A stretch of DNA of 11,653 nt from Alphaproteobacteria bacterium (GTDB lineage Bacteria; Pseudomonadota; Alphaproteobacteria; Rs-D84). The notes under the pieces are model-generated. The model was given only the letters and a program-made list of their open reading frames with translations, was not told where the DNA came from and searched no databases. The DNA is taken from assembly GCA_009785765.1 (NCBI GenBank), contig WQVP01000004.1, forward strand, positions 1-11,653. The letters are read 5' to 3'. The translations under genes and the position numbers were made by a program. This document shows positions 1-6,042 of this stretch, one piece after another; positions within the stretch are counted from its first letter, which is position 1; each line of letters opens with the position of its first letter.

Positions 1-3
1 AAT

Positions 4-19
4 AATTTCACATGAAAGC
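4..19. promoter_or_regulatory. parS-like palindrome upstream of parA
   Basis: Positions 6-17 read TTTCACATGAAA, which differs at one base from the central 12 bases of the bacterial parS consensus (TTTCACGTGAAA); over the full 16-base consensus I count 11 matches. It lies about 200 bases upstream of parA, and parS sites commonly cluster around parAB. A related palindrome in the same 33 bp context lies just downstream of parB (2281-2296). ParB binding is inferred; the flanking consensus bases are poor. Confidence 0.4.
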
Positions 20-45
20 ATCAATAACATATTGATTTGTCTTAT

Positions 46-77
46 AAATCTTAAATTCTAAATCTTAAATCTTAAAT
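46..77 (+). repeat. Heptamer array (element A, one visible arm)
   Basis: Four 7 bp units plus a partial fifth: AAATCTT at 46-52, the variant AAATTCT at 53-59, AAATCTT at 60-66 and 67-73, then AAAT at 74-77. It follows, 7 bases on, a core (6-38) that is 27/33 identical to the core of the parB/gpsA element at 2283-2315. By analogy with that element this should be the right arm, with the left arm outside the window. Read on the plus strand as TCTTAAA, each unit junction contains TAA. Confidence 0.8.
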
Positions 78-80
78 GCC

Positions 81-109
81 TTGACCGAAAACACCGGTTA
101 TTGTATTCT
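81..109 (+). promoter_or_regulatory. Candidate sigma70 promoter for parA
   Basis: TTGACC (81-86, 5/6 to TTGACA) is separated by 17 bases from TATTCT (104-109, 4/6 to TATAAT). It would start transcription near 116, giving a leader of about 100 bases that contains the hairpin at 144-198. No better pair was seen between the repeat array and parA. This is a motif match only. Confidence 0.4.
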
Positions 110-143
110 TTCGGCACAAAGGAAAGGAAGCTTTTCGGAATGG

Positions 144-198
144 ATCCCCGGATATTTGCTCATACCGCGCTTTGCGCGATTTCGCAAATTCCGAGGAT
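144..198. repeat. Imperfect palindromic element in the parA leader
   Basis: The left arm ATCCCCGGATATTTGC (144-159) pairs with GCAAATTCCGAGGAT (184-198), with one mismatch and one bulged base. Inside it, CGCGC (166-170) and GCGCG (174-178) form a second perfect stem with a TTT loop. The structure ends about 20 bases before the parA start codon. The outer arms (TGGATCCCCGGA and TCCGAGGATGAC) resemble dispersed palindromic repeats of alphaproteobacterial genomes; that resemblance is from memory and unchecked. No T-run follows, so it is not an obvious terminator. Confidence 0.6.
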
Positions 199-219
199 GA
201 CACATAAGGATGGAAATAT

Positions 220-1008
220 ATGAAAGTAATTGCATTTGCAAATCAAAAAGGCGGTGTTGGGAAAACCACGACCGCTATTAACATAGGCGCATCTTTGGCC
301 GCTATTAAACGTCGTGTGCTTTTAATTGATCTTGATCCACAGGGTAATGCGGGCACCGGTCTTGGTTTCGTGCGGAATCAACATGCGCAAAGCGTGCATG
401 GCGTAATTATGGGCACGTCGGCGGCACAAGATAATATATTGGCCACGAATGTTGTTGGCATGCATATTATGCCGTCTTCGCCCGCTTTATCCGGCGCCGA
501 AGTAGAGCTTTTGGATATGGAAAACCGGGAATATCGTCTTCGTGATGCTCTTGCCCCGGTGATGGATCATTATGATTATATATTGATTGATTGTCCGCCG
601 GCGATGGGTTTTTTAACACTTAATGCGCTGACCGTGGCAACGGATGTAATTGTGCCGCTTCAATGCGAGTTTTATGCTCTGGAAGGCCTTCAACATTTAA
701 TGGGCAACGTAAGCGAAATACAAAAGAAATGGAATCCATCTTTGAATCTGATGGGGGTTTTGTTGACCATGTATGACAAGCGTAATAACCTTTCCAAGGC
801 CGTAGAAGACGATGTTCGTGCGGCATTTGGAGATAGGGTCTTTAAAACGGTCGTGCCACGAAATGTCCGTATTTCAGAGGCGCCGTCGCACGGAAAACCC
901 GCCCTATTCTATGATATGACATCGCCGGGCGCACAGGCATATTTACGTGTCGCAACCGAAATTGTTGACGCCTCAGGCGACGCCGAGGCACTAGGCATCA
1001 GGCACTAG
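220..1008 (+). CDS. parA: Chromosome partitioning ATPase ParA (Soj)
   Basis: A 262-residue ParA/MinD-superfamily ATPase, which with ParB and parS segregates the chromosome origin on the nucleoid. The deviant Walker A motif KGGVGKTT is at residues 10-17, preceded by the typical start MKVIAFANQ. The A' segment VLLIDLDPQGN and the Walker B segment YILIDCPPAMG follow, and the length is normal for chromosomal ParA. AAGGA at 206-210 gives a ribosome site 9 bases before the ATG. The last residues (about EALGIRH) and the TAG stop at 1006-1008 are encoded by the left arm of the inserted repeat element, so the native C-terminus may have been altered by insertion. Arginine codons are mostly CGT with no AGA, unlike the ORF that follows. 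Identification is secure from motifs and from the parB gene downstream. Confidence 0.96.
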   Translation: MKVIAFANQKGGVGKTTTAINIGASLAAIKRRVLLIDLDPQGNAGTGLGFVRNQHAQSVHGVIMGTSAAQDNILATNVVGMHIMPSSPALSGAEVELLDMENREYRLRDALAPVMDHYDYILIDCPPAMGFLTLNALTVATDVIVPLQCEFYALEGLQHLMGNVSEIQKKWNPSLNLMGVLLTMYDKRNNLSKAVEDDVRAAFGDRVFKTVVPRNVRISEAPSHGKPALFYDMTSPGAQAYLRVATEIVDASGDAEALGIRH

Positions 1009-1014
1009 GCGCTA
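987..1014 (+). repeat. Left inverted arm of element B (4 x 7 bp)
   Basis: The units are GGCACTA, GGCATCA, GGCACTA and GGCGCTA, in perfect 7 bp register. The first copies are translated as the end of ParA, and TAG at 1006-1008 is the parA stop codon. CTAG at the unit junctions puts TAG on both strands. Confidence 0.9.
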
Positions 1015-1032
1015 GTAATTGGAGCAGACAAT

Positions 1033-1392
1033 ATGTTAGTAAAAGATTTGGAAGTTTTTAAAAAGGCCCATAGATTTACTTTGCAAATATATGGCATTAC
1101 AAAACAGTTTCCGCGCGAAGAGTTGTTTGGTTTGGTATCGCAAATGCGCCGTTCTGCATACTCTATAAATTCAAACCTTATGGAGGGTGGAACCAAGGGG
1201 TTTGGCGCAGAATATGCAAGATTTGTTTTGATTTCCAGAGCTTCCGTGTCAGAGTTGGAATATCAATTAGAATTAGCAAAAGATTTAAAATATATAGATA
1301 TAACAAGGTTTAATGAATTGATTGAAGAGTTAAATCAAATAGGAAAAATGTTATCCGCATTACATAAAAGCATAAAAAATACTAATGCCTAG
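1033..1392 (+). CDS. Four-helix-bundle protein, 23S rRNA intervening-sequence (S23/IVP) family
   Basis: A 119-residue protein with the family hallmarks: an opening of type VKDLEVFKKAHRFTLQIY, then FPREELFGLVSQMRRSAYSINSNLMEG in the middle, then EYARFVLISRASVSELEYQLELAKDL. The sequence is almost entirely amphipathic helix, as in the S23/bAvd fold of four antiparallel helices that assembles into a positively charged pentamer. Its biochemical role is not established for the family; relatives lie inside rRNA intervening sequences, and bAvd works with reverse transcriptases of diversity-generating retroelements. GGAG at 1021-1024 sits 8 bases before the ATG. The stop TAG (1390-1392) and the last two residues lie in the right repeat arm. 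Four of seven arginines use AGA or AGG, and the gene is more AT-rich than parA and parB, consistent with foreign origin. Confidence 0.9.
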   Translation: MLVKDLEVFKKAHRFTLQIYGITKQFPREELFGLVSQMRRSAYSINSNLMEGGTKGFGAEYARFVLISRASVSELEYQLELAKDLKYIDITRFNELIEELNQIGKMLSALHKSIKNTNA

Positions 1393-1410
1393 TGCCCAGT
1401 GCCTAGTGCC
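1383..1410 (+). repeat. Right inverted arm of element B (4 x 7 bp)
   Basis: The units are TAATGCC, TAGTGCC, CAGTGCC and TAGTGCC, reverse-complementary in type to the left arm at 987-1014. It provides the stop codon of the four-helix-bundle gene at 1390-1392 and ends 20 bases before the parB start codon. Confidence 0.9.
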
Positions 1411-1430
1411 TTTAACCAAAGGTTGTATAA

Positions 1431-2261
1431 ATGTCAAAATTTGGACTTGGTCGGGGACTTGCCGACATTAAAACAGAAATGACTGGCACGTCGGAAATAT
1501 CCGTTTTGGCCGGCGGTGAACGTGTTGTGGTTCGTAATATTCCGATTGCGAATATTATTCCAAATCCGGATCAGCCACGTAAGACTTTCACAGAAAGCGA
1601 ATTAAAAGATTTAACAAATTCAATCGCTGAAAAAGGTGTTTTACAGCCGATTCTGGTGCGAAATTCATCAAAAACACCGGGAAATTATGAAATTATTGCC
1701 GGAGAGCGCCGCTGGCGGGCGTCTGGTGCGGCGGGACTTTCCGAAATTCCGGCCTTGGTAAAGACGGTGTCTGATGATAATGCGATGGAAATAGCCCTTA
1801 TTGAAAATGTGCAACGTGAAAATCTTAACCCAATTGAAGAGGCGGCGGCATATAAAAATCTGTTGGATAATTGTGCTTATACTTTGGGTGATATTGTGCA
1901 ATTGATTGGAAAAAGCGAGAGTTATATAAGGAATATTATGCGTCTTGGGAGTCTTCCAGAATCTGTAAAAGATATGGTGGAATCGGGCGAATTGTCTGCA
2001 TCGCACGCCCGCACATTGATAAAGTCAGATGATGCAGAGCGCATGGCACGTGAAATATTGGCAAAAAAATTAACGGTTGAAGATACCGCCAAAATGGTAA
2101 AAGGTAAAGATGACGATGCCAATGCGGACAAGCGTAAATTGGAATCAGCATTGTCAGTTCCTGTGAAGATAAAGATTAAAAAGGGCGGGGCGGGCGAGAT
2201 AATATTGTCTTTCCGAAACAAGTTCCAGATGGAACAATTAATAGAAAAATTGTGTCAGTGA
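1431..2261 (+). CDS. parB: Chromosome partitioning protein ParB (Spo0J)
   Basis: A 276-residue ParB CTPase and DNA clamp that loads at parS and spreads. The N-terminal KFGLGRGLADI (residues 3-13) is the usual ParA-stimulating peptide. The CTP-binding fold has IPNPDQPRKTF (about 43-53), GERRWRA (91-97) and ENVQREN (125-131). A helix-turn-helix of type YTLGDIVQLIGKSESYIRNIMRL follows, then SASHARTLI and a C-terminal dimerisation region. AAAGG (1418-1422) lies 8 bases before the ATG. The last codons and the TGA stop (2259-2261) lie inside the left arm of the next repeat element (2252-2336). It is separated from parA by element B, so co-transcription with parA would have to pass through the four-helix element and its potential long hairpin. 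Confidence 0.96.
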   Translation: MSKFGLGRGLADIKTEMTGTSEISVLAGGERVVVRNIPIANIIPNPDQPRKTFTESELKDLTNSIAEKGVLQPILVRNSSKTPGNYEIIAGERRWRASGAAGLSEIPALVKTVSDDNAMEIALIENVQRENLNPIEEAAAYKNLLDNCAYTLGDIVQLIGKSESYIRNIMRLGSLPESVKDMVESGELSASHARTLIKSDDAERMAREILAKKLTVEDTAKMVKGKDDDANADKRKLESALSVPVKIKIKKGGAGEIILSFRNKFQMEQLIEKLCQ

Positions 2262-2336
2262 CAGTGTCCGTGTCAGTGGTTGTTTCATATGAAAAATTAT
2301 ATAACATATTGATTTTAGGCCCTGACACTGTCACTG
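2252..2336. repeat. Inverted-arm element C between parB and gpsA
   Basis: The left arm 2252-2279 is built on a 6 bp unit (GTGTCA, GTGACA, GTGTCC, GTGTCA). The right arm (2323-2336) has inverse units TGACAC and TGTCAC. CAGTGACAGTGTC (2256-2268) and GACACTGTCACTG (2324-2336) are a perfect 13 bp inverted repeat. The core at 2283-2315 is 27/33 identical to the core at 6-38, including 15 identical bases ATAACATATTGATTT. It carries no ORF and resembles an ORF-less version of element B. Its left arm supplies the parB stop codon. No T-run follows, so it is not an obvious terminator. Confidence 0.85.
2281..2296. promoter_or_regulatory. parS-like palindrome downstream of parB
   Basis: TGTTTCATATGAAAAA matches 13 of 16 positions of the parS consensus TGTTTCACGTGAAACA, keeping TTTCA and TGAAA but having TA instead of CG at the centre. 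It lies 20 bases beyond the parB stop codon inside the core of element C. A sister site in homologous context lies upstream of parA (4-19). The central CG is normally important for ParB binding, so a variant specificity or loss of function are both possible. Confidence 0.45.
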
Positions 2337-2354
2337 CGAACAAGGTGAGCAAAA

Positions 2355-3230
2355 ATGAAAGTTGGAATTATTGGTTCAGGCGGATGGGGAAGTGCGTTGG
2401 CTGTGGCCATAAAGCGGGCAGGGCACGATTGCGTGCTTTGGTCGCACAGTGGGACGCTGGGCGCAGAGGCCCGCAAGCAATGCAATATTGATGAAATAAC
2501 AAATACGCCAATTACGACGAATTTTTCGGATTTAACAGATGCGGATGTTTGGTTGATGGTAACGCCGTCAGAGTTTTATTATGAAACCATGCAAAAAAGC
2601 CGGCCTTTTTGGAATAATCAGCCGATTATAATATGCGCCAAAGGCATCGGTCCACGTGGCGGATTAAAGTCCGCCGGTCTTTCTGAAATATTTGGCAGTG
2701 ATGTAAATGTTGGTATGTTTTCAGGTCCACAATATGCGGCCGAGGTTTCGGATGGCAAATTAACCGGAAGTACCGTCGCAGGCGATGATAATATTATAAG
2801 AATTGGCCGGGAAATATTTCGGGAATTTGTATTGGAAGAAACTGATGATATTATTGGAACGCAGCTTGGCGGGGCGGGCGCCAACGTGGCCGCCGTATTG
2901 ATGGGGTATTTAACCGAAAATGGTGCGGCTGAGAACGAGCGGGCACTGCGAATAACACAAATATGGGACGAGATCCGTGCCATCGGTCGTGCAATTGGCG
3001 CACGTGATGAGACATTTGCCGGACTTTCCGGTCTTGGCGAATTGATATTAAAATCCAACAGTAAAACATCCCGCAACTATGCAAGCGGTCGTGATGTTGC
3101 GGCCGGCCGGGCAATTATCGGTACCGTAGAGGGGGTTGTTGCCACAAAAGGATTTCTGGAATTGGCCAAAAAGGCCGGTGTTTCATGCCCAAATATTGAA
3201 TATCTGGATGAAAAGATAAGGGGTTTGTAA
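2355..3230 (+). CDS. gpsA: GpsA-like NAD(P)-dependent glycerol-3-phosphate dehydrogenase, atypical active site
   Basis: A 291-residue member of the GpsA family, which reduces dihydroxyacetone phosphate to sn-glycerol-3-phosphate for phospholipid synthesis. The Rossmann motif GSGGWGSALA is at residues 7-16, AKGI at 95-98, SGPQYAAEV at 123-131, and the C-terminal domain GLSGLGELI at 223-231 with SRN at 239-241. Length is short of the usual 320-340. Two catalytic positions differ: the family motif LGGALKN reads LGGAGAN (171-177), so the catalytic Lys is Ala176, and the conserved Asp of GLGDL is Glu229. The Lys of AKG (Lys96) and the Arg of SRN (Arg240) remain. AAGGTGAG at 2342-2349 is a good ribosome site. 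It could be a working divergent enzyme or a GpsA homologue with changed function; family assignment is firm, activity is not. Confidence 0.85.
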   Translation: MKVGIIGSGGWGSALAVAIKRAGHDCVLWSHSGTLGAEARKQCNIDEITNTPITTNFSDLTDADVWLMVTPSEFYYETMQKSRPFWNNQPIIICAKGIGPRGGLKSAGLSEIFGSDVNVGMFSGPQYAAEVSDGKLTGSTVAGDDNIIRIGREIFREFVLEETDDIIGTQLGGAGANVAAVLMGYLTENGAAENERALRITQIWDEIRAIGRAIGARDETFAGLSGLGELILKSNSKTSRNYASGRDVAAGRAIIGTVEGVVATKGFLELAKKAGVSCPNIEYLDEKIRGL

Positions 3231-3691
3231 TGAAGTTGTTTAAAAATAAACTGGTAAGAGAATGGATTATCCCGGTTATTATAATACCGGTTGTATTGGG
3301 TGTTTTTACAGCGACTCGGATTCAAATAAGGGCCCAGGTTTCAGATTTCTGCGCACTTCGTCATGAAATATATACAGAAATGACAAGAGATGGTGCGCCA
3401 AAAGATCCTGTTATTGCAGAAGGCACAATGGGGGATTTGTTGGTCAGACTTCCCCAGACAGAGAGATTAAAACGGATTGCAAGTGCGGCCCCAAGCGCAA
3501 GATTCGTATCCATAAATAATCCAGAACAATATATAATCCCTGGATATTGTCTGTTGAATGCGATTCCTTTTCCAACAATAAGCGATAATAACGTGCGGTG
3601 TTTGTATCGTTTGTTTTGTGGTAATGCGTCCGATATGCATGGATATTATGCGGTTGAATTGTGCGGGGATACTATGACGTGCAGACATTGA
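3230..3691 (+). CDS. Small membrane-anchored Cys-rich protein, unknown function
   Basis: A 153-residue protein not recognised. Basic residues at the start (KLFKNKLVR) are followed by a hydrophobic stretch at about 12-28 with several prolines and isoleucines, suggesting a signal anchor with the rest outside the cytoplasm. Six cysteines lie in the exported part (41, 107, 124, 130, 145, 151), an even number compatible with disulfides. The start codon overlaps the gpsA stop (TAATG at 3228-3232), and AAGGGG lies 7 bases upstream, so translation is probably coupled to gpsA. AGA arginine codons are common compared with gpsA. The stop is 25 bases before the phosphatase gene, so the three likely form one transcript. 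Confidence 0.7.
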   Translation: MKLFKNKLVREWIIPVIIIPVVLGVFTATRIQIRAQVSDFCALRHEIYTEMTRDGAPKDPVIAEGTMGDLLVRLPQTERLKRIASAAPSARFVSINNPEQYIIPGYCLLNAIPFPTISDNNVRCLYRLFCGNASDMHGYYAVELCGDTMTCRH

Positions 3692-3716
3692 CGACGAAAA
3701 AATAAGAGGATTATAT

Positions 3717-5093
3717 ATGACTATAAGGCGTATTTTGCCGGCTTTTATGGCCATTTTTATAACATTTACTTTGTTTTTTGCATATATTGATTTGATGACG
3801 TCGCATCCACGTGCACTTACCGCAGATATGGCCGCCCGGCCAAATTCGGGTATTCGTAATATTATTTTAATGATACCGGATGGGACAAGTATAGGCGGAA
3901 TAACTTTGGCCAGGTGGGTAAAATCGTATGATGCGGCCACAGGCACAGTTGACCCAACGGTTCAATTGAATATGGATAGCATGGCAAGTGGATTAATACG
4001 CACATGGTGGACGGATGGCGATATAATCGGCGCTGTTGTTGATTCTGCGCCGGCCGGCACCGCAATGGCTTCGGGCGTTAAAACAAACGATAATTATATT
4101 GGCATTGATGTAAACCGGAATCCTGTGGATAGCGTGCTGCACGCAGCAATTCGGTCTGGACGCTCAACGGGATTAATTGCGACCAGCAATATCCAGCATG
4201 CAACGCCTGCCGCATTTTCTGCGCATCATTATAACCGTCGTGCATATTATGATATTGCGGCGCAGCAAATATCAGCCGGTATAGACGTCCTTATGGGTGG
4301 CGGCCGACAATTTATAGATATTGACGATGCACGTGCCGCCGGATTTACGTATATAACAACACGGGAAGAGATGAAAAATCATCAAAAAGGCCGGCTTTTA
4401 GCAATGTTTGCAGATAATGCAATGCCTTATGATATAGATAAAGTGGACGAGCCATCTTTGGCAGAAATGACGCATAACGCCATTCGTATTTTGTCGCAAA
4501 ATCGTCGTGGTTTCTTTTTAATGGTAGAAGGCTCTAAAATTGATTGGGCAGGGCACGCAAATGATCCGGTCGGATTGGTGTCAGATATATTGGCGTTTGA
4601 TCGTGCGGTCGGCGTTGCTTTGGAATTTGCGAAAAATCGCCGTGATACTATGGTTATTGTTGCGCCAGATCATGGCACAGGCGGTATTACCATGGGTAAT
4701 CGTGATACTTGCCGCAATTATTCCGAAATGTCGGTGAACCAATTTGTATCTCCATTGGCACGTGCCAGTATGACGGGCGAAGGGATTGTCCACAAATTTG
4801 ATCAAGGTCGTACGAATCTGGTGCATGTGGTGTGCGAATATTATGGTATTTGTGATTTAACACCGGCGGAAATTGCACAAATTCGTGCCGCATCCGATAG
4901 GGACATGAACCGCACAGTTGGCCCAATGATGTCAAGGCGTGCATATATCGGATGGACAACACATGGGCACACGGGCGAAGACGTGCAATTATTCTCATAT
5001 TTGCCGGGCGGAAGTCGCATAGTTGGAACAATTGAAAATACGGATATCGCACGGATAATTTCTGGTATTTGGCGGTTGCGCTTGAACCAATAA
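3717..5093 (+). CDS. Alkaline-phosphatase-superfamily phosphomonoesterase, exported
   Basis: A 458-residue PhoA-type metalloenzyme expected to hydrolyse phosphate monoesters outside the inner membrane. A hydrophobic N-terminus (about residues 6-27) is a signal peptide or anchor. Metal and catalytic motifs in order: IPDG with Asp55; the nucleophile motif VDSAPAGTAMASG with Ser110; HATPAAF at 161-167; EGSKIDWAGHAND with Glu271, Asp276 and His280; APDHG with Asp318 and His319; and HTG with His418. The residue two after the nucleophile serine is Pro112, where the classic signature has a small residue. The set of ligands looks complete, so the enzyme is probably active. An AGAGGA ribosome site precedes the ATG. 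It is the last gene of the gpsA run. Substrate preference (monoester or diester) cannot be read from the sequence, so no gene symbol is given. Confidence 0.9.
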   Translation: MTIRRILPAFMAIFITFTLFFAYIDLMTSHPRALTADMAARPNSGIRNIILMIPDGTSIGGITLARWVKSYDAATGTVDPTVQLNMDSMASGLIRTWWTDGDIIGAVVDSAPAGTAMASGVKTNDNYIGIDVNRNPVDSVLHAAIRSGRSTGLIATSNIQHATPAAFSAHHYNRRAYYDIAAQQISAGIDVLMGGGRQFIDIDDARAAGFTYITTREEMKNHQKGRLLAMFADNAMPYDIDKVDEPSLAEMTHNAIRILSQNRRGFFLMVEGSKIDWAGHANDPVGLVSDILAFDRAVGVALEFAKNRRDTMVIVAPDHGTGGITMGNRDTCRNYSEMSVNQFVSPLARASMTGEGIVHKFDQGRTNLVHVVCEYYGICDLTPAEIAQIRAASDRDMNRTVGPMMSRRAYIGWTTHGHTGEDVQLFSYLPGGSRIVGTIENTDIARIISGIWRLRLNQ

Positions 5094-5110
5094 AAAACCA
5101 GTTTTTTATT
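5089..5110. terminator. AT-rich bidirectional hairpin between convergent genes
   Basis: AATAAAAAAC (5089-5098) and GTTTTTTATT (5101-5110) are perfect inverted repeats with a 2-base loop. The hairpin contains the stop codons of both converging genes (TAA at 5091-5093 on plus; TAA read from 5108-5106 on minus). Each strand ends in a T-run, but the stem has almost no GC, so termination would be weak and is uncertain. Confidence 0.45.
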
Positions 5111-5954
5111 GTGTGTTATACGCCTGCAAATATTGTACATGATTTCTTATGGCGGATTTAACGTTGTTAATTTCCTGTTCAAGCCCTGTATTATCTTCGT
5201 CCGGAATCCGAAAATTCCATCTGATTCTAAGGCGTTGCAGTTCCCATTTTTGTTCCCGCACGGCACCTTTATATGCGTCTTTTATCATTTCTTTTCTTGC
5301 CTTTGGGCTTTTGTTAAAAAGCGACAGTTTTTCTGCGCAATCATCACAAAGGCCAAGCGGGTTCTTTGTATCAAGATTCGTAGGGCTATAAGAAAAAAGA
5401 CTTGCGTTCATAGTGCACTGTCCTGATATACAATGACCCAGGAAAAGTGGGTGCAAATGCAATATTTCATGCACTGTGACCCAATAAGATATATAATAAA
5501 GCACTTCTTGTTGGTTAAGATATTCAAAGGTATCAGAGCTTTTTTGACCTTTTTGTCTCCCTATTTGCCTTGGGTATATTGTAATAGACGGAGACCCTTG
5601 CAGGCGTGCAACGTGCCCCAAGGTGTGCTTTCCTTTTGGTGGTTTAAACCTGGATATAGAAATGACTATGTTATCAGGGTCAATTATTTGATGCATTTTA
5701 TCGTCATGCCACAATGATGGAAACATTCTGGCCCATAGTGGTGGTGCATATTTGGATTTTCTGTATGAAAGGCCCCATTGTCTGTATGTCTTTGATATCA
5801 CAGGCAAATCATTGCCGGTGAAAAAGCTCATGGTACAGGCTGCGCCATCTTTTACGCCACGCAATATATCCTTGCTTACGCACTTTGGCGCAATAATATT
5901 TGTCCCAGAAAAGTTATAAAGGGTTTTTATCATGATGTGGATATTTTTGCACAT
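5106..5954 (-). CDS. Divergent archaemetzincin-like zinc metallopeptidase
   Basis: A 282-residue protein. Residues 162-182 read HEILHLHPLFLGHCISGQCTM, followed 20 residues later by CDDC (203-206). Archaemetzincins (peptidase family M54) have HExxHxxGxxHCx4CxM and then CxxC after about 17 residues; here HExxH, the HC pair, Cx4CxM and CxxC are all present, but two extra residues separate the second and third histidines. The Cys residues would bind a second, structural zinc. The segment before it (QEVLYYISYWVTVHEIL) fits the active-site helix. No signal peptide is evident, so a cytoplasmic enzyme is likely; substrate unknown. No clear ribosome site precedes Met1 or the alternative Met8. TTGACA occurs at 5970-5965 on this strand, without a convincing -10. 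The C-terminus is helical and charged. Confidence 0.7.
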   Translation of the reverse strand: MCKNIHIMIKTLYNFSGTNIIAPKCVSKDILRGVKDGAACTMSFFTGNDLPVISKTYRQWGLSYRKSKYAPPLWARMFPSLWHDDKMHQIIDPDNIVISISRFKPPKGKHTLGHVARLQGSPSITIYPRQIGRQKGQKSSDTFEYLNQQEVLYYISYWVTVHEILHLHPLFLGHCISGQCTMNASLFSYSPTNLDTKNPLGLCDDCAEKLSLFNKSPKARKEMIKDAYKGAVREQKWELQRLRIRWNFRIPDEDNTGLEQEINNVKSAIRNHVQYLQAYNTQ

Positions 5955-6042
5955 GAAAATAATTTGTCAAGCCGAAAAAAGAAAAGGTTTTTCATCGCAC
6001 AAATTGTCCAATCCCTGTTAAGAATAGGGCGAGAGAGCTTTT

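Larger units (their letters stand above)
987..1410. mobile_element. IVS-like element B: four-helix ORF between inverted heptamer arms
   Basis: A 424 bp unit between parA and parB. The left arm (987-1014) is four 7-mers of GGCACTA type. The right arm (1383-1410) is four 7-mers of the reverse complement, TAGTGCC type. Two of the four unit pairs are perfectly complementary and the other two carry one or two differences. The arms enclose a single ORF with its own ribosome site. ParA and parB are normally adjacent, so this is best read as an insertion. Inverted repeats around a roughly 120-residue S23-type ORF is the known layout of the intervening sequences of Leptospira and related 23S rRNAs. 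Mobility is inferred: no target-site duplication could be defined, and no transposase or reverse transcriptase is present. Confidence 0.75.

Noticed and set aside
1033..1392. Diversity-generating retroelement accessory (avd)
   Set aside because: The fold family is related, but there is no reverse transcriptase, template repeat or variable repeat in the window.
2252..2336. Rho-independent terminator after parB
   Set aside because: The inverted arms are real, but no T-run follows on either strand and the same layout occurs at starts of genes elsewhere in the window.
2252..2491. 79-codon plus-strand ORF starting in element C
   Set aside because: It overlaps the start of gpsA in another frame and begins inside repeat units.
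5941..5970. Promoter for the archaemetzincin-like gene
   Set aside because: A perfect TTGACA is present on the minus strand, but at 16-18 base spacing the -10 candidates match only about half of the consensus.
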